This document shows positions 8,141 to 17,145 of a stretch of DNA of 36,823 bases, piece by piece. This stretch comes from Ligilactobacillus aviarius subsp. aviarius DSM 20655. GTDB lineage: Bacteria > Bacillota > Bacilli > Lactobacillales > Lactobacillaceae. The stretch covers positions 1-36,823 of the forward strand of contig NZ_AYZA01000001.1 in NCBI RefSeq assembly GCF_001436315.1. The letters run 5' to 3'. Under the pieces are notes generated by a model. The model made no database searches and had not been told where the DNA came from. It worked only from the letters and a program-made list of their open reading frames with translations. The translations under genes and the position numbers were made by a program. Position 1 is the first letter of the stretch; every line of letters begins with the position of its first letter.

Positions 8141-8142
8141 TA

Positions 8143-8382
8143 TTAATCAACTAACTTTCCAACCAACGGCAACTTAGCTAATACCTTATCACCATGCGGC
8201 GACTTGTTTAACAGTGCATCCGTTACATCGGTTCCTGCCAGATTTCCGTGGTGTTCGCCACCAGTCCATGCTGGTGAATCAGTAACATCGTAAACTTTTC
8301 CATTTACTGCAACATAAGCCGGGTTACCATTTTGACCATTGTACTTTGCTAAATCCGCCCGTTTAATTTCTTTTTCTGCCAT
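8143..8382 (-). CDS. Small cytochrome b5-like heme/steroid-binding domain protein
   Basis: 79-aa single-domain protein without signal peptide or membrane anchor. The core AYVAVNGKVYDVTDSPAW, followed by GGEHHGNLAGTDVT and SPHG, matches the cytochrome b5 family. Candidate axial ligands are His44/45 and His63. In these very short bacterial versions heme binding is often unproven, and some relatives bind other hydrophobic ligands. The ATG at 8382 is chosen because GAGGTG lies 6 nt upstream; the upstream in-frame GTG is inside that box. Last gene of a probable three-gene unit, 65 bp after the deoxyribosyltransferase. The structured element 1 follows immediately. Confidence 0.85.
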   Translation of the reverse strand: MAEKEIKRADLAKYNGQNGNPAYVAVNGKVYDVTDSPAWTGGEHHGNLAGTDVTDALLNKSPHGDKVLAKLPLVGKLVD

Positions 8383-8447
8383 AATTAACACCTCTCAGTT
8401 ATAACAATACCAAACTTGAATCAAATGAGATATTAATATGCTTACTC

Positions 8448-8930
8448 TTAGTAGACCCCGCCTTGGTAAGTTCCACTGACAACATGACGGAAATCAAACG
8501 TTGCCAATTCTGACATTCGAATGATCCGGCTGACACCAACCGCAATCATTAAATTCAACGGTTCATCGGCGTCATCTGGAATAACTAACACGGTTTGTTT
8601 GCCCGATGCCCGAAGGTAACCTAATTCATAAGCAACCCCGTCATCAATTTGAGCCGGATTGTACAACATGATTCCTAAATCGGCGCCCATCATTCCTTCA
8701 ATATCTGAAACATAAGTCCGATTTTGCCATTCAATATCATGAACAAGTTCCGGGTGTTCGTTAACATCCATTCCTTTGTATTGATGATCAAGCGGAAAAT
8801 GTGAAAACTCACGTGAAACGGTCGGGTTCGCTTCAATTGCTTTCAACCCTGCATCTAACTGTTCGCGTTGTTCAGGTGTAAACCAACTGCATGCAATATA
8901 TGCCTTAACTGGACCAGGTTCAACTGTCAT
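8448..8930 (-). CDS. ntd: Nucleoside 2-deoxyribosyltransferase (type II-like)
   Basis: 160-aa cytoplasmic enzyme that transfers the deoxyribosyl group between nucleobases in deoxynucleoside salvage, a hallmark of lactobacilli. It matches the lactobacillar enzyme over its full length: an N-terminal AYIACSWFT nucleotide-fold strand and loop, NPTVSREFSHFPLDHQYKG, and the active-site segment DDGVAYELGYL with the nucleophilic Glu102. INLM-like LNLMIAVGV and the terminal Y-x-G-x-VY (YQGGVY) are also present. GGAG is 7 nt before the ATG. It lies 31 bp after the small membrane protein gene. Confidence 0.92.
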   Translation of the reverse strand: MTVEPGPVKAYIACSWFTPEQREQLDAGLKAIEANPTVSREFSHFPLDHQYKGMDVNEHPELVHDIEWQNRTYVSDIEGMMGADLGIMLYNPAQIDDGVAYELGYLRASGKQTVLVIPDDADEPLNLMIAVGVSRIIRMSELATFDFRHVVSGTYQGGVY

Positions 8931-8961
8931 AATTCTTCTCCATTCTTTCTTTCGTTGTCAT

Positions 8962-9141
8962 TTACCGAAGTAAATATTTTACAAATAAATAAATGCCACC
9001 ACCAAAAATGATGATGCCAATCGTCATAATCATTCCACGTGAAAAAGTAGCCGCTCGGTCCCGAACTCCCAACGCATTATAAATCATTAAAAAGCCGACT
9101 ACGATCAGCAATAAGACTATTAAAATAATTGAAAGTCGCAT
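8962..9141 (-). CDS. Small two-helix membrane protein of unknown function
   Basis: 59-aa protein with two hydrophobic helices (about 2-22 and 36-55) separated by a short charged loop (GVRDRAATFSRG). The ATG at 9141 has AGGTG 6 nt upstream; the in-frame GTG at 9150 overlaps that box. I do not recognise a named family. It is the first gene of a likely unit with ntd and the cytochrome b5-like gene. Confidence 0.75.
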   Translation of the reverse strand: MRLSIILIVLLLIVVGFLMIYNALGVRDRAATFSRGMIMTIGIIIFGGGIYLFVKYLLR

Positions 9142-9213
9142 CTCGTTCACCTACTTATTCTCGTATATTCTTATCTTATCCTAGATTAAACCCGTTTGCC
9201 ATAAAAAGATAAC

Positions 9214-9275
9214 GCAAAAAAGGTAAAGCAAACCAAGCCGCCTAAAATCAAGGAAACTTTGCTTACTTTACCCTT
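9214..9275 (-). terminator. Probable terminator of second LysM/Apf gene
   Basis: On the minus strand AAAGGGTAAAGTAAGC can pair, with small bulges, with GGTTTGCTTTACCTTT across a ~25-nt loop; TTTTTTGCG follows. The imperfect stem lowers confidence. Confidence 0.55.
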
Positions 9276-9304
9276 TAACTATTAATCGATTCTAAATTAT
9301 GATT

Positions 9305-9916
9305 TTAGTACCAGCCGCATTCTTGCCAGTGTTTTTGAGCATTGACCCATGAGCCGTAACGGCTTGTAACGTATTGGTTAGCAACTTCATCTTGGTGGGC
9401 TGGTGAGTAATCGCCGCCTAAGTAGCTTGCGCTTAATTGGTATGCCCCAACATATTGACCGTTCCGAGCATTGTAATTTCCGCCTGATTCACGAGCAACG
9501 ATCCATGCCTTCGCAGCTGCATCACTGCTTGAAAGGTTTGATGATGCTGAAGAATTTGAGCTGTTATTTGCTGTTGCTTGAGTTGATTGTGAACTTTGAG
9601 CAGCAGGTTGAGCATTTTGATTTTGCGTTGCTTGATTATTTGAAGCTGCAGGTTGTTGTGCTGCTTGAGGTTGACTATTTACTTGATTATTTTGAGCTGC
9701 ATTGACTTGAAGTTGTTCTCCAACATAAATCAAGTTAACATCGGCTAAATGATTAAGTTGTTGGATCGATGAAACCGTTGTGTTATATTCGGTTGCAATT
9801 TTTGAAAGAGTATCGCCACTTTTTACCGTCACTGTATCAGCGTTTGCGGCTACGGCACTTACAGTTATCAAGCCGAATGCTGCTGCAATTGTCAATAAAA
9901 ACTTTTTGATTCTCAT
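9305..9916 (-). CDS. Secreted LysM protein, Apf-like (paralogue)
   Basis: 203-aa paralogue of the protein at 7262-7888. Signal peptide 1-26 ends VAANA-D, the LysM domain spans about 28-72 (GDTLSKIATEYNTTVSSIQQLNHL), and a Gln/Asn/Ser/Ala-rich linker spans about 75-130. The Apf-like C-terminal domain has [27 protein letters not shown] and ends HWQECGWY. Unlike its paralogue it carries a single Cys in that tail (QECGWY). AGGAGTG lies upstream of the ATG in the same TTTTATAGGAGTGAAT context as the first gene, showing that the duplication included the translation start region. Likely binds peptidoglycan at the cell surface. Confidence 0.88.
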   Translation of the reverse strand: MRIKKFLLTIAAAFGLITVSAVAANADTVTVKSGDTLSKIATEYNTTVSSIQQLNHLADVNLIYVGEQLQVNAAQNNQVNSQPQAAQQPAASNNQATQNQNAQPAAQSSQSTQATANNSSNSSASSNLSSSDAAAKAWIVARESGGNYNARNGQYVGAYQLSASYLGGDYSPAHQDEVANQYVTSRYGSWVNAQKHWQECGWY

Positions 9917-10221
9917 AAATAAAATTCACTCCTATAAAAAATTCTGTTTTCATTCTGACACGTTGTTTTCCCTTAACAACACCGTTTAGTATACGGGGTG
10001 AATATAACAGGCAAATAGCAGGATAATTACTATTTACCGCTTTTATGTAATATTTATCTTCAGGATGTAACTTAAAGTAATAAACTCTAACAAAATAAAT
10101 TTATTTGCCAATAAGAATTCCCTTACTCACGGCGTTCGTTCATTTTCGCTCTTTTATGACAAAATCACCTTCATTGAACAGTAATTCCCGTTAAATTTTC
10201 ACAAATAATTTTTTCTAACAA
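9917..10221. other. Intergenic region upstream of second LysM/Apf gene
   Basis: About 300 bp without a gene. It carries the minus-strand promoter (9988-10015), the 12-mer TATTTACCGCTT at 10031-10042 also found at 7158-7169 near the paralogue's promoter, and TTACAT repeated at a 20-bp interval on the minus strand. I see nothing recognisable from 10080 to 10221. Confidence 0.6.
9988..10015 (-). promoter_or_regulatory. Probable promoter of second LysM/Apf gene
   Basis: On the minus strand TTTGCC (10010-10015), a 16-bp spacer and TATACT (9988-9993). The -10 and the sequence after it resemble those of the paralogous gene. Confidence 0.5.
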
Positions 10222-10265
10222 AGAAAAAACCAGCAAAACAGTGAAATTTCACCATTTTGCTGGTT
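10222..10265 (-). terminator. Terminator of the TVP38-type gene
   Basis: AACCAGCAAAA and TTTTGCTGGTT enclose the self-complementary GTGAAATTTCAC. On the minus strand the junction bases form two G-U pairs, giving an almost uninterrupted stem followed by TTTTTTC. Confidence 0.9.
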
Positions 10266-10292
10266 CTAAATCGTTGGTTTGTAATTTGAATG

Positions 10293-10994
10293 TTACATTT
10301 CCGTTTTCTTTTGATGATGCTGTTCAAACTGACGGTATACCTTAAAGAGGATTACAAAAATCAGAAGAATTAAGACAATTGCGATAATGATCCGAAGCGT
10401 ACTTCCGCGGAAGACTGCATCCCCGCCAAAGGCATACAGTAATGACATCGGCAACGTTCCAATCGCGATGCAAATGATCAATCGGCCAATCCCCATCTTA
10501 AGCTTGACCGCCATATAACTCGTAAAACTTGATGGAATCATTGGCAGTGCATATCCCAAAATAATTGCCAGTGCCGGATCTTTAAACCGTTTAAATGATG
10601 CCATTTGATTCTTGAAACGTTGCGAATGCTTAATGAAATTAAAGTGCGCTAAAAGATAAACGACCAGTAAATTTCCTAAAACGTAGCCACCAAGATTCAT
10701 TAAGATTCCCATCCACGGGCCATAAAGAACTCCGTTGAAGATACAGACAACCGCAACCGGTGCTCCCGGAATTGCAGTCAAAATCGCAGTCAAAATAATT
10801 AGTAAACATGCATCCTTGATCCCATGATGCCGAAAAGCCTGCTTTAAATACATGCGATCATTTTGCGGATTAAAGAACTGATGAATTTGCGGGTAATAAT
10901 CCCGCAGTAACAGCCCAATTACTCCGACCGCTAAGATAATTCCTAATGTAACTGTACTATATAGTAAGATTTTTCTTCGTGTTTCCTTTTTCAT
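10293..10994 (-). CDS. TVP38/TMEM64 (DedA-like, VTT domain) membrane protein
   Basis: 233-aa polytopic membrane protein with about five to six hydrophobic segments. The central PGAPVAVVCIFNGVLYGPWMG and GNLLVVYLLAHF, followed by a loop with a conserved RF (KRFKDPALAI) and PMIPSSFTSYMAVKLKMG, match the VTT/SNARE-associated domain of the TVP38/TMEM64 family, implicated in lipid scrambling or membrane homeostasis; the exact bacterial role is not settled. The ATG at 10994 is preferred (AAGGA, 7-nt spacing); an upstream ATG gives an extra MISKELT. It diverges from the TetR operon with about 75 bp to that promoter's -35. Confidence 0.82.
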   Translation of the reverse strand: MKKETRRKILLYSTVTLGIILAVGVIGLLLRDYYPQIHQFFNPQNDRMYLKQAFRHHGIKDACLLIILTAILTAIPGAPVAVVCIFNGVLYGPWMGILMNLGGYVLGNLLVVYLLAHFNFIKHSQRFKNQMASFKRFKDPALAIILGYALPMIPSSFTSYMAVKLKMGIGRLIICIAIGTLPMSLLYAFGGDAVFRGSTLRIIIAIVLILLIFVILFKVYRQFEQHHQKKTEM

Positions 10995-11067
10995 CGTCAA
11001 TTCCTTGCTAATCATCTTTACTTCTATCTTATCATTTAACAATTCGAAAAAACACCGAAACAAAACA

Positions 11068-11123
11068 TTGACACTGTGTCACCGTTAGCATATAATTTAA
11101 ATATCATCAGTGACACAGTGTCA
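11068..11123 (+). promoter_or_regulatory. Promoter of TetR-ABC operon with two mirror-image operators
   Basis: Consensus promoter TTGACA (11068-11073), 17-bp spacer, TATAAT (11091-11096). Two perfect 13-bp palindromes flank it: TGACACTGTGTCA at 11069-11081, overlapping the -35, and TGACACAGTGTCA at 11111-11123, just past the transcription start. They differ only in the central base, so one is the reverse complement of the other, and their centres are 42 bp apart, about four helical turns. Autorepression by the adjacent TetR protein is the obvious inference. Confidence 0.85.
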
Positions 11124-11142
11124 CCAAAAGGAGCTGATTAGT

Positions 11143-11652
11143 TTGCCTAAACAGACATTTTTAAAACTAAATGCCGAAAAAAAGAAACGCGTTGAAAATG
11201 CGCTTTTAAATGAATTTGCACATTATCCATTAAACGAGGCCCAAGTTGCTCGAATCATCAAAGACGCTTCAATTTCACGGGGAGCCTTTTATAAGTATTT
11301 TGATGATCTGACCGATGCATACCAATATCTTCTTCACCAGGAGCTTGGTCACGTTCACGTTGACCTTGAAAATCAGGATTACACTGATCCGCAACTTATA
11401 ATCCGCCAAATGCGCCGGTTTATTGATGAGGCTCATACTCTTCCAAGCTATTCGTTATTTCAAATGCACTTTAAATATAATGAAAATTTACTGCGGCCAT
11501 TTATCCCGACAACTGAGATGAAGACCACTACTTGGATGTACTTCATTTTAAGCCACGAAACTTTACGCTCACTCTTTCTTGATCCCGCTAATCAAGAATT
11601 TTATTTCAACCGGTTTAAAACCGCAATTGCTCAAATAGGAAAGGAACAGTAA
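11143..11652 (+). CDS. TetR/AcrR-family transcriptional regulator
   Basis: 169-aa regulator. The N-terminal helix-turn-helix (about residues 13-55) includes RVENALLNEFAHYPLNEAQVARIIKDASISRGAFYKYFDD, with the typical IxxxAxISRGxFYxYFxxxxD pattern; the remainder is a helical ligand domain with no recognised signature. The start is a TTG at 11143, preceded by AAGGAG at 9 nt. An upstream in-frame GTG at 11110 lies within the operator and is rejected. It is followed after 2 bp by the permease and then the ATPase, so it probably senses a substrate of that transporter. Confidence 0.88.
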   Translation: MPKQTFLKLNAEKKKRVENALLNEFAHYPLNEAQVARIIKDASISRGAFYKYFDDLTDAYQYLLHQELGHVHVDLENQDYTDPQLIIRQMRRFIDEAHTLPSYSLFQMHFKYNENLLRPFIPTTEMKTTTWMYFILSHETLRSLFLDPANQEFYFNRFKTAIAQIGKEQ

Positions 11653-11654
11653 TT

Positions 11655-12713
11655 ATGTTTTTAGCACTTAAAGAAATCAAACATGAAAAACTTCGTTACG
11701 GCCTGGTGATTTCAATGGTCGTTCTCATTAGTTACTTAATCTTTATTTTGACAAGTTTAGCCCAAGGATTAGGAAGTCAAAACACCGCCGCGATCGACAC
11801 GTGGAACATTAAACAGGTTGTTTTGAATAAAGATTCTGACATCAATATGCGGCAATCTTTCTTAACGACCCAACAGGTTGACCAGCTTCACCAAGGCAAA
11901 AATGATGCTGTCATTGGCCAAGCCGCCGTGGTTGCTAAACACTCCGACCTGCCGCAAATCAGCGCAACCTTTATTGGAATCAAACCAACCCAATTTATTT
12001 ATAAAGATATGAAGGTCATTAAGGGCCATAAACCATTAACCGACCGCCAATTAGTTGTTGATTCATCGTTTGAAACTAAAAGATACAAACTTGGTCAATG
12101 GATCAAGTTGAACTCCCTTAACCAAAAATATCAAATTGTTGGGTTTGTCAAAAATGCAAAGATCAACATTTCACCAATTGCATATGGTCGGTTATCTGCA
12201 TGGAAAACCATCAGTAACTTGAATCCCAATTTGGCTGCAAATGCCCTTGTTACTCGAAGCAAGCACTACAAAGTTACTGACAACAACTTGAAAGCATACT
12301 CGGTATCTACCTTTATCAATAATCTTCCCGGCTACACTGCTCAAAACATGACCTTTGAATTTATGATTGGATTCTTGATGGTCATCTCATTGATCGTCAT
12401 TGCGATCTTCCTTTACATCATCACCAATCAAAAACTTCCAAACTATGCTGTTTTGAGAGCCCAAGGCGTGCCTGCCAAAACACTGGTTATCAGTACGATC
12501 ATGCAATCGTTGATTTTAGTTGTCAGCGGAATTTTAATTGGCGCTCTTCTGACATGGCTCACCAGTTTAGTCATTCCTGCAGCTGTCCCAATGACATTTA
12601 ACGTTCCCGTTTTAAGTGCGGTTGCTGCTGGATTAGTCTTAACTTCGATCATCGGTGCAATTTTACCGGTCCGGACAATTATGAAAATCGATCCTGTAAA
12701 GGTTATCGGCTAA
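11655..12713 (+). CDS. ABC transporter permease, FtsX/MacB type
   Basis: 352-aa permease with one N-terminal membrane helix (about 16-38), a large extracytoplasmic domain (about 40-230) and three C-terminal helices (about 235-260, 275-305, 320-340), the FtsX-like topology of MacB/DevC-type systems. The C terminus ends RTIMKIDPVKVIG, as usual for this family (xxxDPxxxL/I). These mechanotransmission transporters drive lipoprotein or small-molecule extrusion rather than ordinary import. It starts 2 bp after the TetR stop with AAGGA inside the end of that gene, indicating coupling. Confidence 0.88.
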   Translation: MFLALKEIKHEKLRYGLVISMVVLISYLIFILTSLAQGLGSQNTAAIDTWNIKQVVLNKDSDINMRQSFLTTQQVDQLHQGKNDAVIGQAAVVAKHSDLPQISATFIGIKPTQFIYKDMKVIKGHKPLTDRQLVVDSSFETKRYKLGQWIKLNSLNQKYQIVGFVKNAKINISPIAYGRLSAWKTISNLNPNLAANALVTRSKHYKVTDNNLKAYSVSTFINNLPGYTAQNMTFEFMIGFLMVISLIVIAIFLYIITNQKLPNYAVLRAQGVPAKTLVISTIMQSLILVVSGILIGALLTWLTSLVIPAAVPMTFNVPVLSAVAAGLVLTSIIGAILPVRTIMKIDPVKVIG

Positions 12714-12730
12714 GAAAGGAGTTTTATAAG

Positions 12731-13405
12731 ATGACTGCATTAACTTTAAATCACGTTAATAAAACATTTGGAAAAGGGATTGCAAAGGTTGAAGCCCTCA
12801 AAGATGTTAATTTTAGTGCTGACCAAGGAGAAATGACCTTAATTCTTGGACCATCAGGATCCGGCAAAAGTACGTTTTTAACGATTGCCGGAAGTTTGCA
12901 AACCCCAACTGACGGCGAAGTTTTGATCAACGGCGATGATCTTCGGCATCTTTCTGCCAAGAAACGCGAACAGCTCCGTCTTAATCACTTAGGGTTCGTT
13001 CTTCAGTCATACAACCTTGTCCCATACTTAACAGTTAAAGAACAGTTTAAACTCGTTGATAAGGTTAAAAAGAGCGGCAACCTTTCAGCAAGTCAACTTG
13101 ATGACCTGCTGAAACTGTTAGGAATCGACCAGCTTGTCAATAAATACCCCGATCAGCTTTCAGGCGGTCAAAATCAACGGGTCGCAATTGCCCGCGCGCT
13201 ATATCCGAATCCCGAAATTATTTTGGCAGATGAACCAACGGCGGCTTTAGATTCCGCTCATGTTGAAGAAGTTGGCAAGTTATTTGCACAGCTTGCCCAT
13301 ACCCAAAATAAAGCGGTCGTTGTTGTCACCCACGATTTACGCCTAAAAGACTACGCCGACAAAATTTTCAACATTACAGACGGGGTAATTTCACAAGAAA
13401 AATAG
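12731..13405 (+). CDS. ABC transporter ATP-binding protein (MacB/LolD type)
   Basis: 224-aa ATPase. Walker A GPSGSGKST, Q-loop VLQSYNLVPYLT, signature LSGGQNQRVAIARAL, Walker B IILADEPTAALD and H-loop VVVTHD are all intact. Normal length for the LolD/MacB subfamily partnering FtsX-like permeases. GGAG is 8-9 nt before the ATG, 17 bp after the permease gene. Together with the permease it forms a complete transporter under TetR control; an exported antimicrobial or envelope compound is likely, but the substrate is unknown. Confidence 0.92.
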   Translation: MTALTLNHVNKTFGKGIAKVEALKDVNFSADQGEMTLILGPSGSGKSTFLTIAGSLQTPTDGEVLINGDDLRHLSAKKREQLRLNHLGFVLQSYNLVPYLTVKEQFKLVDKVKKSGNLSASQLDDLLKLLGIDQLVNKYPDQLSGGQNQRVAIARALYPNPEIILADEPTAALDSAHVEEVGKLFAQLAHTQNKAVVVVTHDLRLKDYADKIFNITDGVISQEK

Positions 13406-13407
13406 CT

Positions 13408-13436
13408 TTGTCGTTTCCCTTTGATTTTGATAAAAT
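13408..13436 (+). promoter_or_regulatory. Probable corA promoter
   Basis: TTGTCG (13408-13413), 17-bp spacer, TAAAAT (13431-13436), about 38 bp before the GTG start. It begins right after the ABC ATPase stop, with no terminator in between, so readthrough from that operon is possible. Confidence 0.55.
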
Positions 13437-13474
13437 GAATAAGAATTTAATTTTTATCAAAGAGGTGAATCTCG

Positions 13475-14404
13475 GTGATCAAACAGGAAAAACTTTCAGA
13501 ATTAACCCAAACCGATTTTAAATGGTTTGACGTTGTCGACATTGATGAAGCTGATATTCGCGAGCTTAAAAAATCATTTAAACTTACTCCCGAGATCACT
13601 TCATATGTATCTGACCTGAACGAACGGCCGCACTATGACTATGATGAACACACTGATAGTCATCTTCTCGTATACGACGTTCCTCTTTGGCCGACAGCTG
13701 AGATCAATCATTTTACGACCCGGCCAATTGTTTTTCTGATTCATGAAAAGACTGTTTTTTCATTCCATACTCACCGAACAAACTATGTTTTTGAGCAGTT
13801 TGAAGGCAGCGAGATGCACCAACGGCTCCAAAATGTTCATGACATCACCGAGTTTGTAATGCTGTTTCTCTTTCATTCGACCCAGTATTTTCAACGGGCA
13901 TTGACCCAGATCAATACTGATCGCAATCAACTTGACCGCGAACTAAATAATGAAATTGCGAACCGCGATCTTCGCGAACTAGCTCAAATCGAAAAAAGTC
14001 TAGTTTACCTTTCAAGCAGTATCAGTACAAACCTGATGATGCTGCAAGATCTAGGGAAAACGCCGCTGGCCCGGTTACTGACACCCGCAGCCTTTGAGCG
14101 GCTCGATGATATTTTGATCGAATCCAAGCAGTCTTCCCAAATGGTTAAAATTTCAAGCGAAGTTACCGAAATGCTTTCAAAAACTTCAAATAATATTTTG
14201 AATAATAACCTGAACGATACAATGAAGTTTTTAACTGTTTGGTCGTTACTGCTGACGATTCCAACCATTATCACCGGCTTCTTCGGCATGAATGTCAACC
14301 TCCCCCTTACCAACAATCACTGGGCCTGGTTGATCATTATTGTCCTGAATGTCGGCTTTATGATCTGGCTTTTTATCTACATGAAGAAACACCATTTTAT
14401 TTAA
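13475..14404 (+). CDS. corA: CorA-family magnesium/divalent cation transporter
   Basis: 309-aa protein. The N-terminal soluble domain is followed by a long helix (about 150-240). Two C-terminal membrane helices carry the family signature GMN in FFGMNVNLPL, and a basic tail (KKHH) ends the protein. CorA proteins are pentameric channels for Mg2+ (also Co2+/Ni2+). The start is a GTG with AGAGGTGA about 6 nt upstream. No magnesium riboswitch fits in the 70-bp leader. Monocistronic, with its own terminator. Confidence 0.93.
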   Translation: MIKQEKLSELTQTDFKWFDVVDIDEADIRELKKSFKLTPEITSYVSDLNERPHYDYDEHTDSHLLVYDVPLWPTAEINHFTTRPIVFLIHEKTVFSFHTHRTNYVFEQFEGSEMHQRLQNVHDITEFVMLFLFHSTQYFQRALTQINTDRNQLDRELNNEIANRDLRELAQIEKSLVYLSSSISTNLMMLQDLGKTPLARLLTPAAFERLDDILIESKQSSQMVKISSEVTEMLSKTSNNILNNNLNDTMKFLTVWSLLLTIPTIITGFFGMNVNLPLTNNHWAWLIIIVLNVGFMIWLFIYMKKHHFI

Positions 14405-14406
14405 CA

Positions 14407-14464
14407 AAATACGAACTATTCCAATTAATGAATTTTAATCTCACGGAATGGTCCGTATTTTTTT
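14407..14464 (+). terminator. Terminator of corA
   Basis: AAATACG..ATTCC pairs with GGAAT..CGTATTT (one mismatch and one G-U) around a 22-nt loop, then TTTTTTT. Confidence 0.75.
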
Positions 14465-14524
14465 ACTATTCAAAATGGTTCCAATCAGGTATAATTAACT
14501 CACCGAAAGGGAAGGAGAAAAATT

Positions 14525-15454
14525 ATGAACACACAAACAACCACTCAACCCCTTGTAAAAGCCGTTAAGCGTGTTGCTTGGGGAACAATTATTTTTTTAG
14601 TCGCCCTGAACGTGATTGACTTGCTCATTTCGCTCGGAATTGTAATCATCCAGGGAAATCCAAATCTGATCGAAGGTCTGAAAACCGTTTCATCAACCAA
14701 TGGCTGGGCATATATGATTGCCGGCATTATTGGCGTCGGTCTCGTTTTAACTAAAACAAATCAAACTGAGCGCCACCAAATTTTTACCGCCCGCAAAACG
14801 GTGATCACCTGGCAAGCAATTATTGGAATCATCCTTATGCTTTTTGTTTTTCAACTCGGCGCAGAGTTTTTTGGAACCATCGTTGAAGCTGGATTGAAGC
14901 CTTTTGGTTTTTCAGCCCTTGCCGAGATGCAAAATGCAAGTCAAACTGGGATTCGCTCGGTTAGTATGATGGTTTATAGCGGAATTTGCGCTCCATTATT
15001 CGAAGAAATCGTCTTTCGCGGATTCGTTTTCCGCAAACTGCAACCATTTGGTATTAAGTTTGCTTTAATCATCTCATCACTGCTCTTTGCATGTGCCCAC
15101 GGAAACTTGACCCAAAGTCCGTTTGCATTTGCGACCGGAATGCTTCTTGGATTAGTTGCATACCATTATGGATTAAAATGGGCAATCATTACTCATGTTA
15201 TTAACAACCTTGGATTAAGTATTGGTCTCCAATTACTTTCCCAAAAAATTACGTGGATTTCTTTCTTAACCATTGGCTTAGCTATCATCGGTCTGATGGG
15301 ACTCATTTTAATCGGCATGCGGCCCTTAATTAATTGGTGGCGGCAAAATCGGATCCAAGATCACTTTTTAACAATTACTTTGCGCCAATTACCGATTTTA
15401 ATTATTTTAATTTATGGAGTTGCGCTTGCACTGGGTGGAATTCAGCATCGATAA
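14525..15454 (+). CDS. CPBP-family intramembrane metalloprotease
   Basis: 309-aa polytopic membrane protein with about eight helices. The CPBP (CAAX protease and bacteriocin-processing) motifs are present: EE-x3-R in LFEEIVFRGFVF (about residue 160), His in FACAHGNL, and HVINN with H and N. In lactobacilli relatives provide bacteriocin immunity or regulate membrane proteins; no bacteriocin gene is adjacent, so the role is unknown. GGAG precedes the ATG. A TATAAT at about 14492 may be its -10. Ends at a bidirectional terminator shared with guaB. Confidence 0.88.
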   Translation: MNTQTTTQPLVKAVKRVAWGTIIFLVALNVIDLLISLGIVIIQGNPNLIEGLKTVSSTNGWAYMIAGIIGVGLVLTKTNQTERHQIFTARKTVITWQAIIGIILMLFVFQLGAEFFGTIVEAGLKPFGFSALAEMQNASQTGIRSVSMMVYSGICAPLFEEIVFRGFVFRKLQPFGIKFALIISSLLFACAHGNLTQSPFAFATGMLLGLVAYHYGLKWAIITHVINNLGLSIGLQLLSQKITWISFLTIGLAIIGLMGLILIGMRPLINWWRQNRIQDHFLTITLRQLPILIILIYGVALALGGIQHR

Positions 15455-15490
15455 AAAAATGGAACTGCAAAAGTTTGCAGTTCCATTTTT
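15455..15490. terminator. Bidirectional terminator between CPBP gene and guaB
   Basis: A perfect 17-bp stem (15455-15471 with 15474-15490), with A runs before and T runs after, serves both convergent genes. Confidence 0.92.
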
Positions 15491-15510
15491 CAATTCTAAT
15501 ACTTTCAGTT

Positions 15511-17062
<1,552 letters not shown>

Positions 17063-17145
17063 GTGATTATTCCAATTAATTGTGAATTACGAATAATTAT
17101 TCTTTAACACATTCCAAAAATAGGTTTAAATTGTAACATTTTAAT

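Noticed and set aside
13406-13474. Magnesium (M-box) riboswitch before corA
   Set aside because: Only about 70 bp are available and a simple promoter explains them.
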